A model generated the notes under the pieces. It worked only from the letters and a program-made list of their open reading frames with translations. It made no database searches and had not been told where the DNA came from. Made by a program: the position numbers and the translations under genes. Source: an uncultured Flavobacteriales bacterium (lineage in GTDB: Bacteria > Bacteroidota > Bacteroidia > Flavobacteriales_G > Salibacteraceae). From it: 64,000 bases of DNA. Positions 43,452 through 54,056 of this stretch are shown one piece after another. The DNA is taken from positions 248,001-312,000 of the forward strand of contig CAJQLE010000003.1 in NCBI GenBank assembly GCA_905479105.1. The letters are read 5' to 3'. The first letter of the stretch is position 1. Every line of letters starts with the position of its first letter.

Positions 43452-44744
43452 ATGAGAAGGAGAAAAATATTGAGCATTATCATATGCTCACTTTCTATGA
43501 ATGCAATTCAGGCTCAAGGTCTAGGTAGTGTTGACGGAAGCACATTACAATTAAATACGATAACCACAGCGGTTCCGTTTCTAATTATTAATCCAGAAAC
43601 CAGAGGTGGTGGAATGGGTGATGTTGGTGTTTCAACAAGCCCTGATGGGAATTCTATGCACTGGAATGTTGCTAAGTATGCTTTTATTGAAGGAAAGTCA
43701 GGCGCTTCCATTTCCTACACCCCCTGGCTAAGGGCTTTGGTTCCAGACATTTCTTTATCCTACCTTACTGGATACTACAAGATTGATAAAATGAGCGCTG
43801 TTGCGGTAAGCTTGCGTTACTTTTCTTTGGGTAGTATTCAGTTTACCGATATGTTCGGAAATAACACGGTTCAATTTACTCCAAATGAGTTTGCTTTGAA
43901 TGTTGGATATTCTAGAAAATTGGCTGAAAGACTCTCAGGTGGATTGAGTGCGAAATATATTACGTCCAACTTAACAGGAGGTCAAACAGTAGGTGGGGCA
44001 AATTCAAAGCCAGGAAGAACTGTTGCGGTTGATTTAGGAGTGTTTTACACCAATGATGATATCGTGATGTTTGATAAAGATGCCATTATCTCATGGGGTG
44101 CAGCTATTAGTAATCTTGGTGCGAAGATTTCTTATACCGATGCCACTACACGTGATTTTTTACCGATTAATTTGAGGCTGGGTCCAACAATGACCTGGAA
44201 TTTAAATGATTTTAATAAGTTGAGTGTTTCGGTTGATTTGAATAAATACTTGGTTCCGAGTCCACCGAAATATGCTCAAGATCCATTAACAACAATTCCT
44301 GTTAAAGATGCGAATGAAAATTATGTTATTTCTTCAGGTAAAGATCCTGACAGACCTGTTCCTTCTGCTGTTTTCACCTCTTTTTATGATGCTCCGGGTT
44401 ATGGAGACTACGATCAATCTGGTGAGTGGGTTCCCATCAATGCTGGCGTCCTTCGTGAGGAACTTAATGAAGTTTCAGTAGGGGTTGGTGTTGAGTATTG
44501 GTATGATGAGCAATTTGCCTTTAGAACTGGTTATTTTACAGAGCATTACTCAAAAGGAAATAGAAAATATGTAACGCTAGGAGCTGGGCTTAAGTTGAAT
44601 GTATTTAGTCTCGATTTCAGTTATCTGATTTCTACATACAATGTTCGCAGAAATGTTGGAACGACATCTCCTCTTGCAAATACGCTTCGGTTCTCATTGT
44701 CCTTTAATTTTGATGAGATGTCTAAATCTGAAGATTCGAATTAA
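43452..44744 (+). CDS. porV: T9SS outer-membrane protein PorV (LptO)
   Basis: 430 residues with a signal peptide (ending AIQAQ) and a beta barrel with the PorV opening FLIINPETRGGGMGDVGVST. PorV is the outer-membrane shuttle that binds cargo sorting domains and presents them to PorU. Follows porU as in F. johnsoniae; its stop overlaps the ispF start (TAATG). Confidence 0.95.
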   Translation: MRRRKILSIIICSLSMNAIQAQGLGSVDGSTLQLNTITTAVPFLIINPETRGGGMGDVGVSTSPDGNSMHWNVAKYAFIEGKSGASISYTPWLRALVPDISLSYLTGYYKIDKMSAVAVSLRYFSLGSIQFTDMFGNNTVQFTPNEFALNVGYSRKLAERLSGGLSAKYITSNLTGGQTVGGANSKPGRTVAVDLGVFYTNDDIVMFDKDAIISWGAAISNLGAKISYTDATTRDFLPINLRLGPTMTWNLNDFNKLSVSVDLNKYLVPSPPKYAQDPLTTIPVKDANENYVISSGKDPDRPVPSAVFTSFYDAPGYGDYDQSGEWVPINAGVLREELNEVSVGVGVEYWYDEQFAFRTGYFTEHYSKGNRKYVTLGAGLKLNVFSLDFSYLISTYNVRRNVGTTSPLANTLRFSLSFNFDEMSKSEDSN

Positions 44745-45223
44745 TGAAGATTAGAGTCGGATTTGGTTATGACGTTCATCAACTTAAAGAAGGGCGGCTT
44801 TGCAGACTAGGAGGAGTAGAAATACCATCAGATATAGGACCCGATGGCCATTCAGATGCTGATGTGCTTTTACACGCTATTTGCGATGCTATTTTAGGTG
44901 CAGCGGGGTTAAGAGATATTGGTTTTCATTTCCCTAATACGAGCGATGACTTTAAGGATGCAGATAGCAGAAATCTACTTACGGCTGTAATGACGCTGAT
45001 TAAGGATAAAGGCTATAATGTAGGTAATATTGATGCCACTCTTGTGTCTGAAGTGCCGAAAATATCTCCCTATATATCTGACATTAAAGCTTCCATTTCG
45101 TCACTGTGCAATCTTGCCGATGATGAAGTTGGGGTAAAAGCTACCACAAGCGAAACAGTAGGATTCGTTGGCAGAAGAGAAGGAATTGAGGCCTATGCGG
45201 TGGTTTTGCTTGAAAAGCAATAG
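44744..45223 (+). CDS. ispF: 2-C-methyl-D-erythritol 2,4-cyclodiphosphate synthase
   Basis: 159 residues, complete. Metal-binding GYDVHQL at the N-terminus, GHSDADVLLHAICDAILGA and DIGFHFPNTSDDFK in order. IspF makes the cyclic diphosphate intermediate of the non-mevalonate isoprenoid pathway. Coupled to porV by a one-base overlap and followed by cdd after three bases. Confidence 0.96.
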   Translation: MKIRVGFGYDVHQLKEGRLCRLGGVEIPSDIGPDGHSDADVLLHAICDAILGAAGLRDIGFHFPNTSDDFKDADSRNLLTAVMTLIKDKGYNVGNIDATLVSEVPKISPYISDIKASISSLCNLADDEVGVKATTSETVGFVGRREGIEAYAVVLLEKQ

Positions 45224-45226
45224 AGA

Positions 45227-45718
45227 ATGAAACAGCAGGTTACGAAATCCATTAGTTACGAATTTCATGATGATTTTGCTGATCTCTCAGTAGAACAAGT
45301 TAACCTAATTAATGCAGCTGAAGAGGCCTCTTCTTTAGCATATGCTCCTTACTCCGATTTTTATGTTGGCTGTGCTGTGCTTCTGAATGACGGCACTGTT
45401 GTCACAGCCAGCAATAAAGAAAACGCTTCGTTTCCAGCAGGAATATGTGCGGAGAGAAATGCATTGAACTTTGTTTCAGATCACCATTCAGGAAAATTGA
45501 TTCTAAAGCTAGCAGTGGTCGCAAAACCTAACCGTTTTCAAATGGATGAGCCTGCTGCGCCATGCGGTATTTGTCGTCAAGTAATATGCGAAACGGAGAA
45601 ATTACAGGATTCTAACATTGAAATTATCATGGCTTCCGTCTCAGGTAAGGTTCTGATAGTTAATGATTCAGAGTCTATATTACCATTTCATTTTTATCTT
45701 TCACAGCTGAAGAAGTGA
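45227..45718 (+). CDS. cdd: Cytidine deaminase
   Basis: 163 residues, homotetrameric type by length. Zinc site: Cys in GICAERNAL with the catalytic Glu, and PCGICRQV giving the other two cysteines. Deaminates cytidine and deoxycytidine in pyrimidine salvage. Last gene of the porV-ispF-cdd run. Confidence 0.94.
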   Translation: MKQQVTKSISYEFHDDFADLSVEQVNLINAAEEASSLAYAPYSDFYVGCAVLLNDGTVVTASNKENASFPAGICAERNALNFVSDHHSGKLILKLAVVAKPNRFQMDEPAAPCGICRQVICETEKLQDSNIEIIMASVSGKVLIVNDSESILPFHFYLSQLKK

Positions 45719-45757
45719 GCAATTTGATCTGAATGCTATTTTGAAGTATTCATGTTA

Positions 45758-45765
45758 TATTTTTG
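45758..45765 (+). promoter_or_regulatory. -7 element upstream of pdhA
   Basis: TATTTTTG, 20 bases before the pdhA ATG, fits TAnnTTTG. The nearest TTG is only 14 bases upstream, so the -33 part is uncertain. The flanking GCCGTCC also follows the porV -7 box. Confidence 0.35.
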
Positions 45766-45785
45766 CCGTCCATCAATAAGAAATT

Positions 45786-46799
45786 ATGGCTCAGAAAACA
45801 GCTTCTAAGAAATTAGACTTTAGCAAAGAAGTTTACCTAAAATGGTATAAGGATATTCTCCTTATGAGACGCTTTGAGGAAACATGTGGAAATCTATATC
45901 TACAACAAAAATTCGGTGGTTTTTGCCACTTATATATTGGTCAGGAAGCAATTGCTGCTGGATTTGCTTCAGCAATGCATAAAGGCGATAAAATTATCAC
46001 AGCATACAGAGATCACGCGCATCCCCTTGCTTTAGGTATGCATCCTAAATATGTGATGGCAGAGCTTTATGGAAAAAGTACAGGTTGCTCCAAAGGAAAA
46101 GGGGGCTCAATGCACATGTTCAGCAAAGAGCTAAACATGATGGGTGGTCATGGTATTGTTGGAGCTCAAATCCCTATGGGTGCTGGAATTGCATTCGCAG
46201 AGAAGTATAACGGAACTAAAAATGTTTGTTTAACCTTTATGGGAGATGGTGCTGTTCGTCAAGGAGCACTTCATGAAACCTTTAACATGGCGATGCTTTG
46301 GAAATTACCAGTTGTATTTATTGTGGAGAATAATAATTATGCGATGGGTACTTCAGTTGCAAGAACTACGAATGTTACCGACCTTTCGAAATTAGGTTTG
46401 AGTTACGATATGCCAGGCGAGTCCGTTGATGGAATGAGCGTTGAAGCCGTTCATAATGCTATCAAAAAGGCAGCTGATCACGCTCGTGAAGGCAACGGAC
46501 CTTATTTGTTAGATATTAGGACTTATCGATACAAGGGACATTCTATGAGTGACCCTCAGAAGTACAGATCAAAAGATGAGGTTAAAGAATATAAAGACAA
46601 GGATCCTTTGAGCCAAGTTCTCAATACTATTTTGGAGCAGGGCTGGTTAAAGGACGCTGATGTCCAAAAGATTGAAGCTGATATTAAGGACATGGTCGAG
46701 GAGTCTGTAAAATTTGCAGAGGATTCGCCAATGCCTGATGAAAGCGAGCTTTACACCGATATTTATTCTCATGATGACTATCCATATATAATGGATTAA
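45786..46799 (+). CDS. pdhA: Pyruvate dehydrogenase E1 component, alpha subunit
   Basis: 337 residues. Thiamine-diphosphate site GDGAVRQGALHETFNMA with the following ENNNYAMGTS, plus FGGFCHLYIGQEA and the phosphorylation-loop-like TYRYKGHSMSDPQKYR. It decarboxylates pyruvate together with a beta subunit. The beta gene is not next to it, which is normal in Bacteroidota; E2 follows after 14 bases. Confidence 0.95.
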   Translation: MAQKTASKKLDFSKEVYLKWYKDILLMRRFEETCGNLYLQQKFGGFCHLYIGQEAIAAGFASAMHKGDKIITAYRDHAHPLALGMHPKYVMAELYGKSTGCSKGKGGSMHMFSKELNMMGGHGIVGAQIPMGAGIAFAEKYNGTKNVCLTFMGDGAVRQGALHETFNMAMLWKLPVVFIVENNNYAMGTSVARTTNVTDLSKLGLSYDMPGESVDGMSVEAVHNAIKKAADHAREGNGPYLLDIRTYRYKGHSMSDPQKYRSKDEVKEYKDKDPLSQVLNTILEQGWLKDADVQKIEADIKDMVEESVKFAEDSPMPDESELYTDIYSHDDYPYIMD

Positions 46800-46813
46800 T
46801 AAAAGATATTTAG

Positions 46814-48076
46814 ATGGCTGAAGTAATTAAAATGCCCAAGTTGAGTGACACCATGGAAGAGGGTGTGATCGCTACATGGGAGAAAAAAGTTGGAGATCAA
46901 GTCAATGCAGGAGATGTTCTAGCTGAGATTGAGTCTGATAAAGCAACAATGGAATTTGAGTCTTTCCATGCAGGTACTCTTCTGCATATTGAAATTCCGG
47001 CTGGAAAGTCAACCCAGGTTGATGGCGTAATTGCTATTATAGGTGAGAAAGGTGAAGATATTGAAGCTATTCTGAAGGCGGCTAAAGCAGAAACTCCGAC
47101 TAAAAAAGAAGAAACAGTAGAATCTAAACCCTCGACTTCGGCTCCTGTAAAGCAGGAGTCAAAGCCTTCACCCGCTGCTCCTGCTGTGAAAGCGCAGCCA
47201 AGGCCAGTTGAGAAATCTCCTGTAGTTTCAGATGATTCTCGCACGAAAATCTCTCCATTGGCAAAGAGATTGGCTGAAGAACGCGGTGTGAGTTTAAGGG
47301 GAATTAGAGGTTCTGGTGAGAATGGACGAATTGTGAAGCGAGATATTGAAAGCTCCAATCTTTCTCAAATCCCACAAGTTGAAAGATATAGAGACGTTGA
47401 AACGTCACAAATGCGAAAAACGATTGCTCGAAGACTGAGTGAAAGTAAGTTCACCGCACCGCATTTTTATTTGACTATCGATCTTGACATGGACAGAGCA
47501 GTTGAAGCTCGCAAGGCAATTAATGATGCCATTACTCCTGAAAAAATTTCATATAATGACCTTGTGATAAAGGCTGCTGCCATAGCGCTGAAAGATCATC
47601 CAAATGTAAATGCAGGTTGGTTTGGTGATTTCATTAGATACAACGAGCACGTTCATATTGGTGTAGCAGTAGCTGTTGATGAAGGTTTGTTAGTGCCAGT
47701 TGTAAGGCATGCTGACGGTAAGGTACTTACTCAAATCTCCGCAGAGGTAAGAGACTATGCTAAACGTGCAAAGACAAAGAAATTGCAACCAGAAGATTGG
47801 CAAGGGAATACCTTCACTATTTCTAATTTGGGAATGTTTGGGATCGAAGAATTTACTGCTATTATCAATCCACCTGATAGTTGCATTATGGCTGTCGGTT
47901 CTATCCGACAAGAGCCTGTGGTGAAGGATGGAGAGATTAAAATTGGTAATAGAATGAAGGTTACCCTAAGCTGTGATCACAGAGTAGTTGATGGAGTATT
48001 AGGGGCTCAATTCTTAGAGACCTTCAGAAAATATATTGAGAACCCGATTGTATTATTGGGAATGTCTTCTATTTAG
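46814..48076 (+). CDS. pdhC: Pyruvate dehydrogenase E2 (dihydrolipoamide acetyltransferase)
   Basis: 420 residues: one lipoyl domain (1-80) with the lipoylated lysine in ESDKATMEFES, an Ala/Pro/Lys linker, the peripheral-subunit-binding domain (ISPLAKRLAEERGV, about 140-178) and the catalytic domain with SCDHRVVDGVLGAQFL near the end. Transfers acetyl groups to CoA. Converges on the M23 peptidase gene with an eight-base overlap. Confidence 0.95.
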   Translation: MAEVIKMPKLSDTMEEGVIATWEKKVGDQVNAGDVLAEIESDKATMEFESFHAGTLLHIEIPAGKSTQVDGVIAIIGEKGEDIEAILKAAKAETPTKKEETVESKPSTSAPVKQESKPSPAAPAVKAQPRPVEKSPVVSDDSRTKISPLAKRLAEERGVSLRGIRGSGENGRIVKRDIESSNLSQIPQVERYRDVETSQMRKTIARRLSESKFTAPHFYLTIDLDMDRAVEARKAINDAITPEKISYNDLVIKAAAIALKDHPNVNAGWFGDFIRYNEHVHIGVAVAVDEGLLVPVVRHADGKVLTQISAEVRDYAKRAKTKKLQPEDWQGNTFTISNLGMFGIEEFTAIINPPDSCIMAVGSIRQEPVVKDGEIKIGNRMKVTLSCDHRVVDGVLGAQFLETFRKYIENPIVLLGMSSI

Positions 48077-49361
48077 TAGAAGTACGTAAAGCGAGATTAT
48101 TACTTTCTTGAGAAGCCAGGCCGATGTTATCGAGTCTGGCTTTCCATTTTTCTAGATGCTGATCAAATTCAGACCTATACGCATCTTGTATCGGTTCACT
48201 CGGTGGAATTTTCTCTCTTCTGTGATCAACCTGTTTGCCATATTTCCAAAACCTGAAGCATACATGCGGACCTGTAGCCAGACCTGTGCTTCCAACATAG
48301 CCTATGGTTTGCCCTTGTTTAACTCTTGTTCCAGGTTTCATCCCACTCGCTATTTTACTCATGTGCAAGTATTGAGTAGTATAGGTGCCATTGTGTTTCA
48401 CTTTCACATAGTTGCCGTTAAACTTTGAATAGCGCGCTTCAGTTATTACACCATCTCCAACGGTCATTATTGGAGTTCCAGTTGGTGCGGCATAGTCTGT
48501 TCCTAAGTGGGCTTTCCAACGTTTTTGAACGGGGTGAAATCTCCTTTGGGTATAGCCAGAGGTCAATCTACTGAATTTTAAAGGGGCCTGAAGAAAGGCC
48601 TTGCGCAAACTATTGCCTGTTTCATCAAAGTAATCTTCCTTTTGGTTTTGGGCGAATTTGAATGCATAAAAAGGATTGCCGTCATGGTTAAACAAAGAAG
48701 CCTGAATTTCATCAATACCAACAACTTCATCATTTACTTTTTTAACCGTATAAATCAGTTTGAAGTTATCCTTCTTTTGGATGCGATAAAAGTCAATAGA
48801 CCAAGCGTAAATATCCGATAACTCCATTGCAAGAGCTGGACTTAAACTTTGATCAATGAGTGTTTGATATAATGATGAGTTTATTTCTCCAGACGCCACA
48901 CGTTCTTCTAATTCAGTTGGACGACTTCCAAAGTAGATATCGAGTGTATCTCTTAAATCATAAACGACAAAATCTATGGCTGAGATTTCATAGATGAAAA
49001 ATTTAGCAGTCAGTGAGTTGCTGTCAGATGAGCAAATTAAGGTGTAGTTTTTACCTGCATTTAGTTTTCTGATGTCAAAAGATCTTTTGGATTTTTCTGC
49101 TAGTGAAGTAATTAAAGAATAGCTAATTCCATATGGCAGGAGAATATCAGCAAGAAATTGGTTTGGTCTGATTCTGCCTTTTTCTACATGAAAATCATGC
49201 AGATCGATACCGAATTCTTCATTGCATTCCTCTATAATAAGAGAGTCGGCAGTTTCATAAGTGGCCATTTCTTTATTCCACTCTTGCTTAGAAAGGAATA
49301 CGCTCAACCCAATGAGGAAGATAATCGCAAAGGGGATAAGAATTCTTAAGTTAAGATTCAC
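48069..49361 (-). CDS. M23-family peptidoglycan endopeptidase with HxC metal site
   Basis: 430 residues: a single N-terminal membrane anchor (about 7-24), a periplasmic helical/LysM-like region, and a LytM-type domain from about residue 265. Zinc ligands HLGTD (His and Asp, near 281-285) and the catalytic His in QYLHMSKI are present, but the usual HxH near 364 reads GPHVCFRFW, replacing the last zinc-binding histidine with cysteine. The same HxC form is, as I recall, common in a Bacteroidota M23 subgroup, so the enzyme may still bind zinc. It probably trims peptidoglycan cross-links. It follows tryptophan dioxygenase by three bases. Confidence 0.85.
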   Translation of the reverse strand: MNLNLRILIPFAIIFLIGLSVFLSKQEWNKEMATYETADSLIIEECNEEFGIDLHDFHVEKGRIRPNQFLADILLPYGISYSLITSLAEKSKRSFDIRKLNAGKNYTLICSSDSNSLTAKFFIYEISAIDFVVYDLRDTLDIYFGSRPTELEERVASGEINSSLYQTLIDQSLSPALAMELSDIYAWSIDFYRIQKKDNFKLIYTVKKVNDEVVGIDEIQASLFNHDGNPFYAFKFAQNQKEDYFDETGNSLRKAFLQAPLKFSRLTSGYTQRRFHPVQKRWKAHLGTDYAAPTGTPIMTVGDGVITEARYSKFNGNYVKVKHNGTYTTQYLHMSKIASGMKPGTRVKQGQTIGYVGSTGLATGPHVCFRFWKYGKQVDHRREKIPPSEPIQDAYRSEFDQHLEKWKARLDNIGLASQESNNLALRTSTK

Positions 49362-49364
49362 AGC

Positions 49365-50378
49365 TTATCCTTTAGTTTTGATTCGATCAGAAAGCACTTC
49401 TTCAACCCAGCCCTTTCCCCAGTTGTCAATTTCTTCTTTGCTCCAAAGATTTGGGAAGAAAATTCGAAGTTGCAATTTTGGAGGCAAGTATTTTTGCCAA
49501 TTAGTTCCTCCAGTTGCAGGGGCATCACCATCTTTAGATGCTAAATATCTTACTGCGCTTTTATAGTGCATGAGAGGCCAATTGATGTTTACGTTCACAT
49601 CCAATTGTCTCATTTCTATGATAAGATCCTTTGATGACTTTTCTGTTGTGGTAAGACTGCTGAATTTTTGCCACACATTGATAGATTCATATTCCCGGGC
49701 CATCTTGAGTAATTCGTCACTGTACTTTTGCTCAAATTGCTTGAGCGTTAAAGTTTTTTTGCCGGTCTCCGCTTCTGTGGCGCCTTGTTTCCAATAGATG
49801 CAGGCGAATTTTTCTTCGATGGTTCTTGTGTCTTCTGAATTCAGGTCAACGCGCTCTGCTTTGCTAACCAAGAAGCGCATGTCAGTTGATGCAATTTCTA
49901 CCATGCGGTATTGTGCACTTTGAAAACCACTGGCAGGAAGCAATGCCATTCTAAAACGAAGAAATTGTTCTTTCTCCATTCCATTTACCATGATTTCAAA
50001 ACTTTTAGTCAACGCTTCAAAATATGAGTTTATACGAGCTAAACGAGCGGTTAGAAATTCACCAGTAATTTTTTCATTCCAACCCATGTCATGGCCATTT
50101 TCACCAATGACTTTTCCGTTTTTTGAAATCTGATCGAATTCATGGAGGCTTAACTTGAAGTAAAGCTCAGTGATCTGGTGATACATGATGAAGATTTGCT
50201 CATCAGGATAATCTGTTTTTGGATGTTGCAAGGTGAGCAAGGTGTCCAGATGTATATAGTCCCAATAAGTAAGGTAGTTGGATAATAATAGTCCGTCTAA
50301 GTAGGCGTTTATATCCTGCCCCATCGACTCATATTTTTCGTTGAGCTTGGCTAGCTTTTCTTCTTTTGAATCAATCAC
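49365..50378 (-). CDS. kynA: Tryptophan 2,3-dioxygenase
   Basis: 337 residues of the heme dioxygenase family. Distal histidine region LTYWDYIHLDTLL, MYHQITELYFKL, and RMALLPASGFQSAQYRMVE are the family landmarks. It opens the indole ring of L-tryptophan to N-formylkynurenine, the first step of the kynurenine route. Kynureninase, a later enzyme of the same route, begins at 63.8 kb in this window. Confidence 0.94.
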   Translation of the reverse strand: MIDSKEEKLAKLNEKYESMGQDINAYLDGLLLSNYLTYWDYIHLDTLLTLQHPKTDYPDEQIFIMYHQITELYFKLSLHEFDQISKNGKVIGENGHDMGWNEKITGEFLTARLARINSYFEALTKSFEIMVNGMEKEQFLRFRMALLPASGFQSAQYRMVEIASTDMRFLVSKAERVDLNSEDTRTIEEKFACIYWKQGATEAETGKKTLTLKQFEQKYSDELLKMAREYESINVWQKFSSLTTTEKSSKDLIIEMRQLDVNVNINWPLMHYKSAVRYLASKDGDAPATGGTNWQKYLPPKLQLRIFFPNLWSKEEIDNWGKGWVEEVLSDRIKTKG

Positions 50379-50475
50379 TAAATCACTGTTTATGCAATGT
50401 TCGAAATTAGCGTCTAAAAGAGGGTTGGCTAACCTGAAGATCAGCAGTTTCTAACAATCAGAAGTGAAGGCGGAA

Positions 50476-51288
50476 TTAATCGACTTTAGAAATGGGATTT
50501 GCCAAGCCTTTATAGTCACGAATTTCCATCGTAACTGAACCCACAACGACTTTTGCTTTCGCTAGAATTGGAATTTTATTTTGATCATTTGTAACCCAAA
50601 CCATCATGTCTTCTTCCTTTTTGAAGATACGCCCTGTTTGAACAACTGGCACGAAAACCATACAGTCAAAGTCGCCTTTGTCAACTTGAATGGTTTCGTT
50701 TCTTAGATACTTAATCTTCAATGGCCAAAATTCATTGTCAACGAAGGCTTGAATTTCGAAGACTTGACCTGGTTTAACCTGGCTTACATCCAATGCGCGT
50801 GCTCTGTATAGCGCTGAGATCATGTCTTGAACACCCAATGGTATGTCGTATTCTTTCCCTTTGTTGGTCTTTACTTTTTCTTTGAAATGATCAAACGTAT
50901 AGTATTGTTTCAGATCGAACCCTCCTTCATGGATATCTCGAATAAATATCCATGGAAACACGCCCTTTTCATCAACGTAGGTTTCATACCTATCCCTCAC
51001 TTTAAAAAACCAATTAAAAGTTCCTAGGGAGTTTCCAGTTCCAATCACATGAAAAACATCTCGTCCTGCAATTTTCTCTTTTTCTTGTGTGATTTCTATG
51101 ATTGCTTCACCAGCATCTAACCAACCGTAAGAAACTTCGTACTCCAGACGCTCGCCTCTTTTGAATGCATGATGATTAACCTCAGGCAGCACAATTGTTA
51201 ACTCTTGCTCAGTAATTTGAGGAGATGAATCACTAACAACTGGCTGCAGAAATAATAGCAACCCCGATAAGATGAAACTAAATTCCAT
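50476..51288 (-). CDS. DUF3108-family exported protein
   Basis: 270 residues with a signal peptide (about 1-19). KRGERLEYEVSYGWLDAGEA and GVQDMISALYRAR are typical of DUF3108, a lipocalin-like or beta-barrel periplasmic family of unknown function sometimes tied to envelope lipids. It precedes the tryptophan dioxygenase gene by 97 bases on the same strand, an arrangement common in Bacteroidota. Confidence 0.85.
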   Translation of the reverse strand: MEFSFILSGLLLFLQPVVSDSSPQITEQELTIVLPEVNHHAFKRGERLEYEVSYGWLDAGEAIIEITQEKEKIAGRDVFHVIGTGNSLGTFNWFFKVRDRYETYVDEKGVFPWIFIRDIHEGGFDLKQYYTFDHFKEKVKTNKGKEYDIPLGVQDMISALYRARALDVSQVKPGQVFEIQAFVDNEFWPLKIKYLRNETIQVDKGDFDCMVFVPVVQTGRIFKKEEDMMVWVTNDQNKIPILAKAKVVVGSVTMEIRDYKGLANPISKVD

Positions 51289-51335
51289 AATTCATTGTTT
51301 GTCTGAATGAAAACAAAGTATGTGCCAAATACAAT

Positions 51336-53939
51336 TTAAACCACGATGTTGACTATTCTTCCGGGAACAACAATTACTTTCTTCGGAGAATTTCCATCAA
51401 GCCACTTAACCGCCACTTCATGACTCAAAGCAGCTTCTTCAATAGATGATTTATCCAAGCCGGCAGGCAGCTCAAGATGAAAACGCGTTTTACCATTGAA
51501 AGAAACAGGGTAATTCACAACATCAGACTTTAGGTATTCTTCATTCAATTCAGGCCACTCAGCTTCGGAGATAGAATGTTCATGTCCCAGTCGATTCCAC
51601 AATTCTTCTGCAATGTGAGGTGCGTGGCAACTTAAAAGAATTACGAGGTTTTCTAGAATTTCTCGTTTGTTGCATTTTAACTCAGTCAGTTCATTCACCG
51701 CTACCATAAAGGCACTTACAGAAGTATTGAAGGAGAACCTTTCCATGTCCTCAGTAACTTTTTGGATGCATTTATGCAGTGCTTTTAGCTCGTCTTTCGC
51801 AGGGGTTTCATCAGACACAACGAATTCATCTCCAACATGAAATAGGCGCCACAGTTTTCTCATGAATTTAGAGACGCCTTCAATGCCTTTTGTATTCCAA
51901 GGTTTATGCATTTCAATAGGGCCAAGAAACATTTCGTGCAAGCGCAAAGCATCTGCGCCATGCTCTAAAATGACATCATCTGGGTTGACTACATTTCCAT
52001 ATCGCTTACTCATTTTTTGACCATCCTCAGCTTGAATCATTCCTTGATTCACCAATTTCTTAGCAGGCTCGTCAAAAGGAATATATCCTAAGTCAAAAAG
52101 AAACTTGGTGATGAATCTGAAATACAATAAGTGGCCTGTAGCATGCTCTGCACCTCCCATATATAAATCCACCTGCTTCCAGTATTGAACAGCGTGTTTC
52201 GTAACGAATTCCTTCGACCTCTTTTCTGGATTACCTTCCATCATATAGCGCAGGTAATACCAATTTGAACCTGCCCATCCCGGCATAGTGTTCAAATCCA
52301 TTGCATATCCTTTGCCATTTTCAACTATTTTGCCTGCTTCACGGTCCCAATTCCATTGCGTTGCTCTACCCAATGGTGGTTCTCCTGTTTCAGTGGGCTT
52401 GAAGTTGTCAATCTCGGGTAGTTTTATTTCATCAAGCCTGTCCTCATCTATAGTATACGGTATGTCGTCTTTGTAGTAAATTGGAAAAGGCTCGCCCCAA
52501 TATCGTTGGCGACTGAAAACGGCATCACGCAATTTATAATTCACTTTTTTCTGGCCTATTTTCATGGACTCGAGCTTGGTGATAACCTCAATTTTCGCTT
52601 CTGTAACAGATTTACCATCAAGATAGTCGGAGTTAATCATCATACCATCTTTTCTGTCATCTGCACCTTGACTGATGTCTTGATTTTCAATTATCGGTAC
52701 GATCGGCAAGTCAAATTTTGTTGCGAAATCCCAATCTCTTTGATCACCCGCTGGAACAGCCATGATAGCTCCAGTGCCATAGTTGGCCAAGACATAATCA
52801 CTAATCCAAATAGGAACTTGCTGACCAGTAAGTGGGTTTTCAGCATATGCGCCTGTAAAAGCACCCGTGACATCCTTAACTTCAGTCATTCGTTCACGTT
52901 CCGATCGAGATTTTGCGAATTCTAAATATTTCTGAATTTCAGAGCTGCAATTGGTTGTGGTGATTTTGGATACTAGTTCATGTTCTGGTGCAAGAACCAT
53001 GAATGTAGCACCAAAAATTGTATCTGGACGAGTTGTGAATACTCGAAAGTTTTGGTCATGCTCCGCAACCTTAAATTCGATTTCGGCACCTTCACTTTTC
53101 CCAATCCAATTTCTTTGAATGTCTTTTAGAGAATCTGTCCATTCTATTGTTTCAAGTCCGTTAAGAAGACGCTGAGCAAAGGCTGTTATTCGCAATGACC
53201 ATTGCTTCATTTTTCTTTGCTCAACTGGGAATCCGCCTCTTTCGCTTACCCCATTCACAACCTCATCATTGGCTAAGACAGTGCCTAATTCTGGGCACCA
53301 ATTGACTGTTGTTTCAGCCCTGTAAGCTATTCTGTAGTTTAATAGAATTTCACGTTTCTTATTATCTGCAAATGACTTCCATTGTTCAGCTGAGAAGTTA
53401 AAGACATCATCACAAGCAGCATTTATGGTCTCATTACCGTTCTTTTCGAATTGCTCAATTAGAGTTTGAATGGGTCTTGCTTTTTCATTTGCCTGATCAT
53501 ACCAGCTATGAAATAATTGAATAAAAATCCATTGAGTCCATTTGTAGAAGTCTGGTGAAGAGGTATTTACCTCTCTGCTCCAATCAAATGAAAAACCAAT
53601 AAGGTCTAATTGTTCTCGATATCTCTTTATGTTGGCCTTTGTCGTTGCTGCAGGATGCTGACCGGTTTCAATAGCATATTGTTCTGCTGGAAGTCCAAAC
53701 GCGTCATAACCCATCGGGTGCAAGACATTGAAACCACAATGTCTCTTGTATCTAGCATAGATGTCACTGGCGATATAACCCAGTGGATGTCCAACATGAA
53801 GTCCAGAACCAGAAGGGTATGGGAACATGTCTAGGACATAGTATTTGGGTTTTGTTGTTTGAGTCTGTGCTTTGAACGTTTGGTTTTCAGACCAATGTGC
53901 GCGCCATTTCGATTCAATATCTGAGAAATCGTATTCCAT
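51336..53939 (-). CDS. leuS: Leucyl-tRNA synthetase
   Basis: 867 residues of class I LeuRS. HIGH motif as [17 protein letters not shown] near residue 45, CP1 editing domain ([20 protein letters not shown]), and KMSKR as [15 protein letters not shown] near 640. Charges tRNA-Leu. The insert between the HIGH region and the editing domain (about 155-215) is a Bacteroidota feature. A TAAATTCG box at 53957-53964 on this strand may be a weak -7 element. Confidence 0.96.
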   Translation of the reverse strand: MEYDFSDIESKWRAHWSENQTFKAQTQTTKPKYYVLDMFPYPSGSGLHVGHPLGYIASDIYARYKRHCGFNVLHPMGYDAFGLPAEQYAIETGQHPAATTKANIKRYREQLDLIGFSFDWSREVNTSSPDFYKWTQWIFIQLFHSWYDQANEKARPIQTLIEQFEKNGNETINAACDDVFNFSAEQWKSFADNKKREILLNYRIAYRAETTVNWCPELGTVLANDEVVNGVSERGGFPVEQRKMKQWSLRITAFAQRLLNGLETIEWTDSLKDIQRNWIGKSEGAEIEFKVAEHDQNFRVFTTRPDTIFGATFMVLAPEHELVSKITTTNCSSEIQKYLEFAKSRSERERMTEVKDVTGAFTGAYAENPLTGQQVPIWISDYVLANYGTGAIMAVPAGDQRDWDFATKFDLPIVPIIENQDISQGADDRKDGMMINSDYLDGKSVTEAKIEVITKLESMKIGQKKVNYKLRDAVFSRQRYWGEPFPIYYKDDIPYTIDEDRLDEIKLPEIDNFKPTETGEPPLGRATQWNWDREAGKIVENGKGYAMDLNTMPGWAGSNWYYLRYMMEGNPEKRSKEFVTKHAVQYWKQVDLYMGGAEHATGHLLYFRFITKFLFDLGYIPFDEPAKKLVNQGMIQAEDGQKMSKRYGNVVNPDDVILEHGADALRLHEMFLGPIEMHKPWNTKGIEGVSKFMRKLWRLFHVGDEFVVSDETPAKDELKALHKCIQKVTEDMERFSFNTSVSAFMVAVNELTELKCNKREILENLVILLSCHAPHIAEELWNRLGHEHSISEAEWPELNEEYLKSDVVNYPVSFNGKTRFHLELPAGLDKSSIEEAALSHEVAVKWLDGNSPKKVIVVPGRIVNIVV

Positions 53940-54056
53940 TGCTAAAAAATGATCCGCGAATTTAGCGTTAGTGAATCTTTATTCGTCTTAATCCGTATAG
54001 TATTCCTTAAAGTTTTTTTTAAATGCATTTTTTTGATAAAAACCTGATAATTAACA

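Noticed and set aside
46897-47358. 153-codon open frame opposite pdhC
   Set aside because: Caused by the Ala/Pro/Lys-rich linker codons of E2; not a gene.
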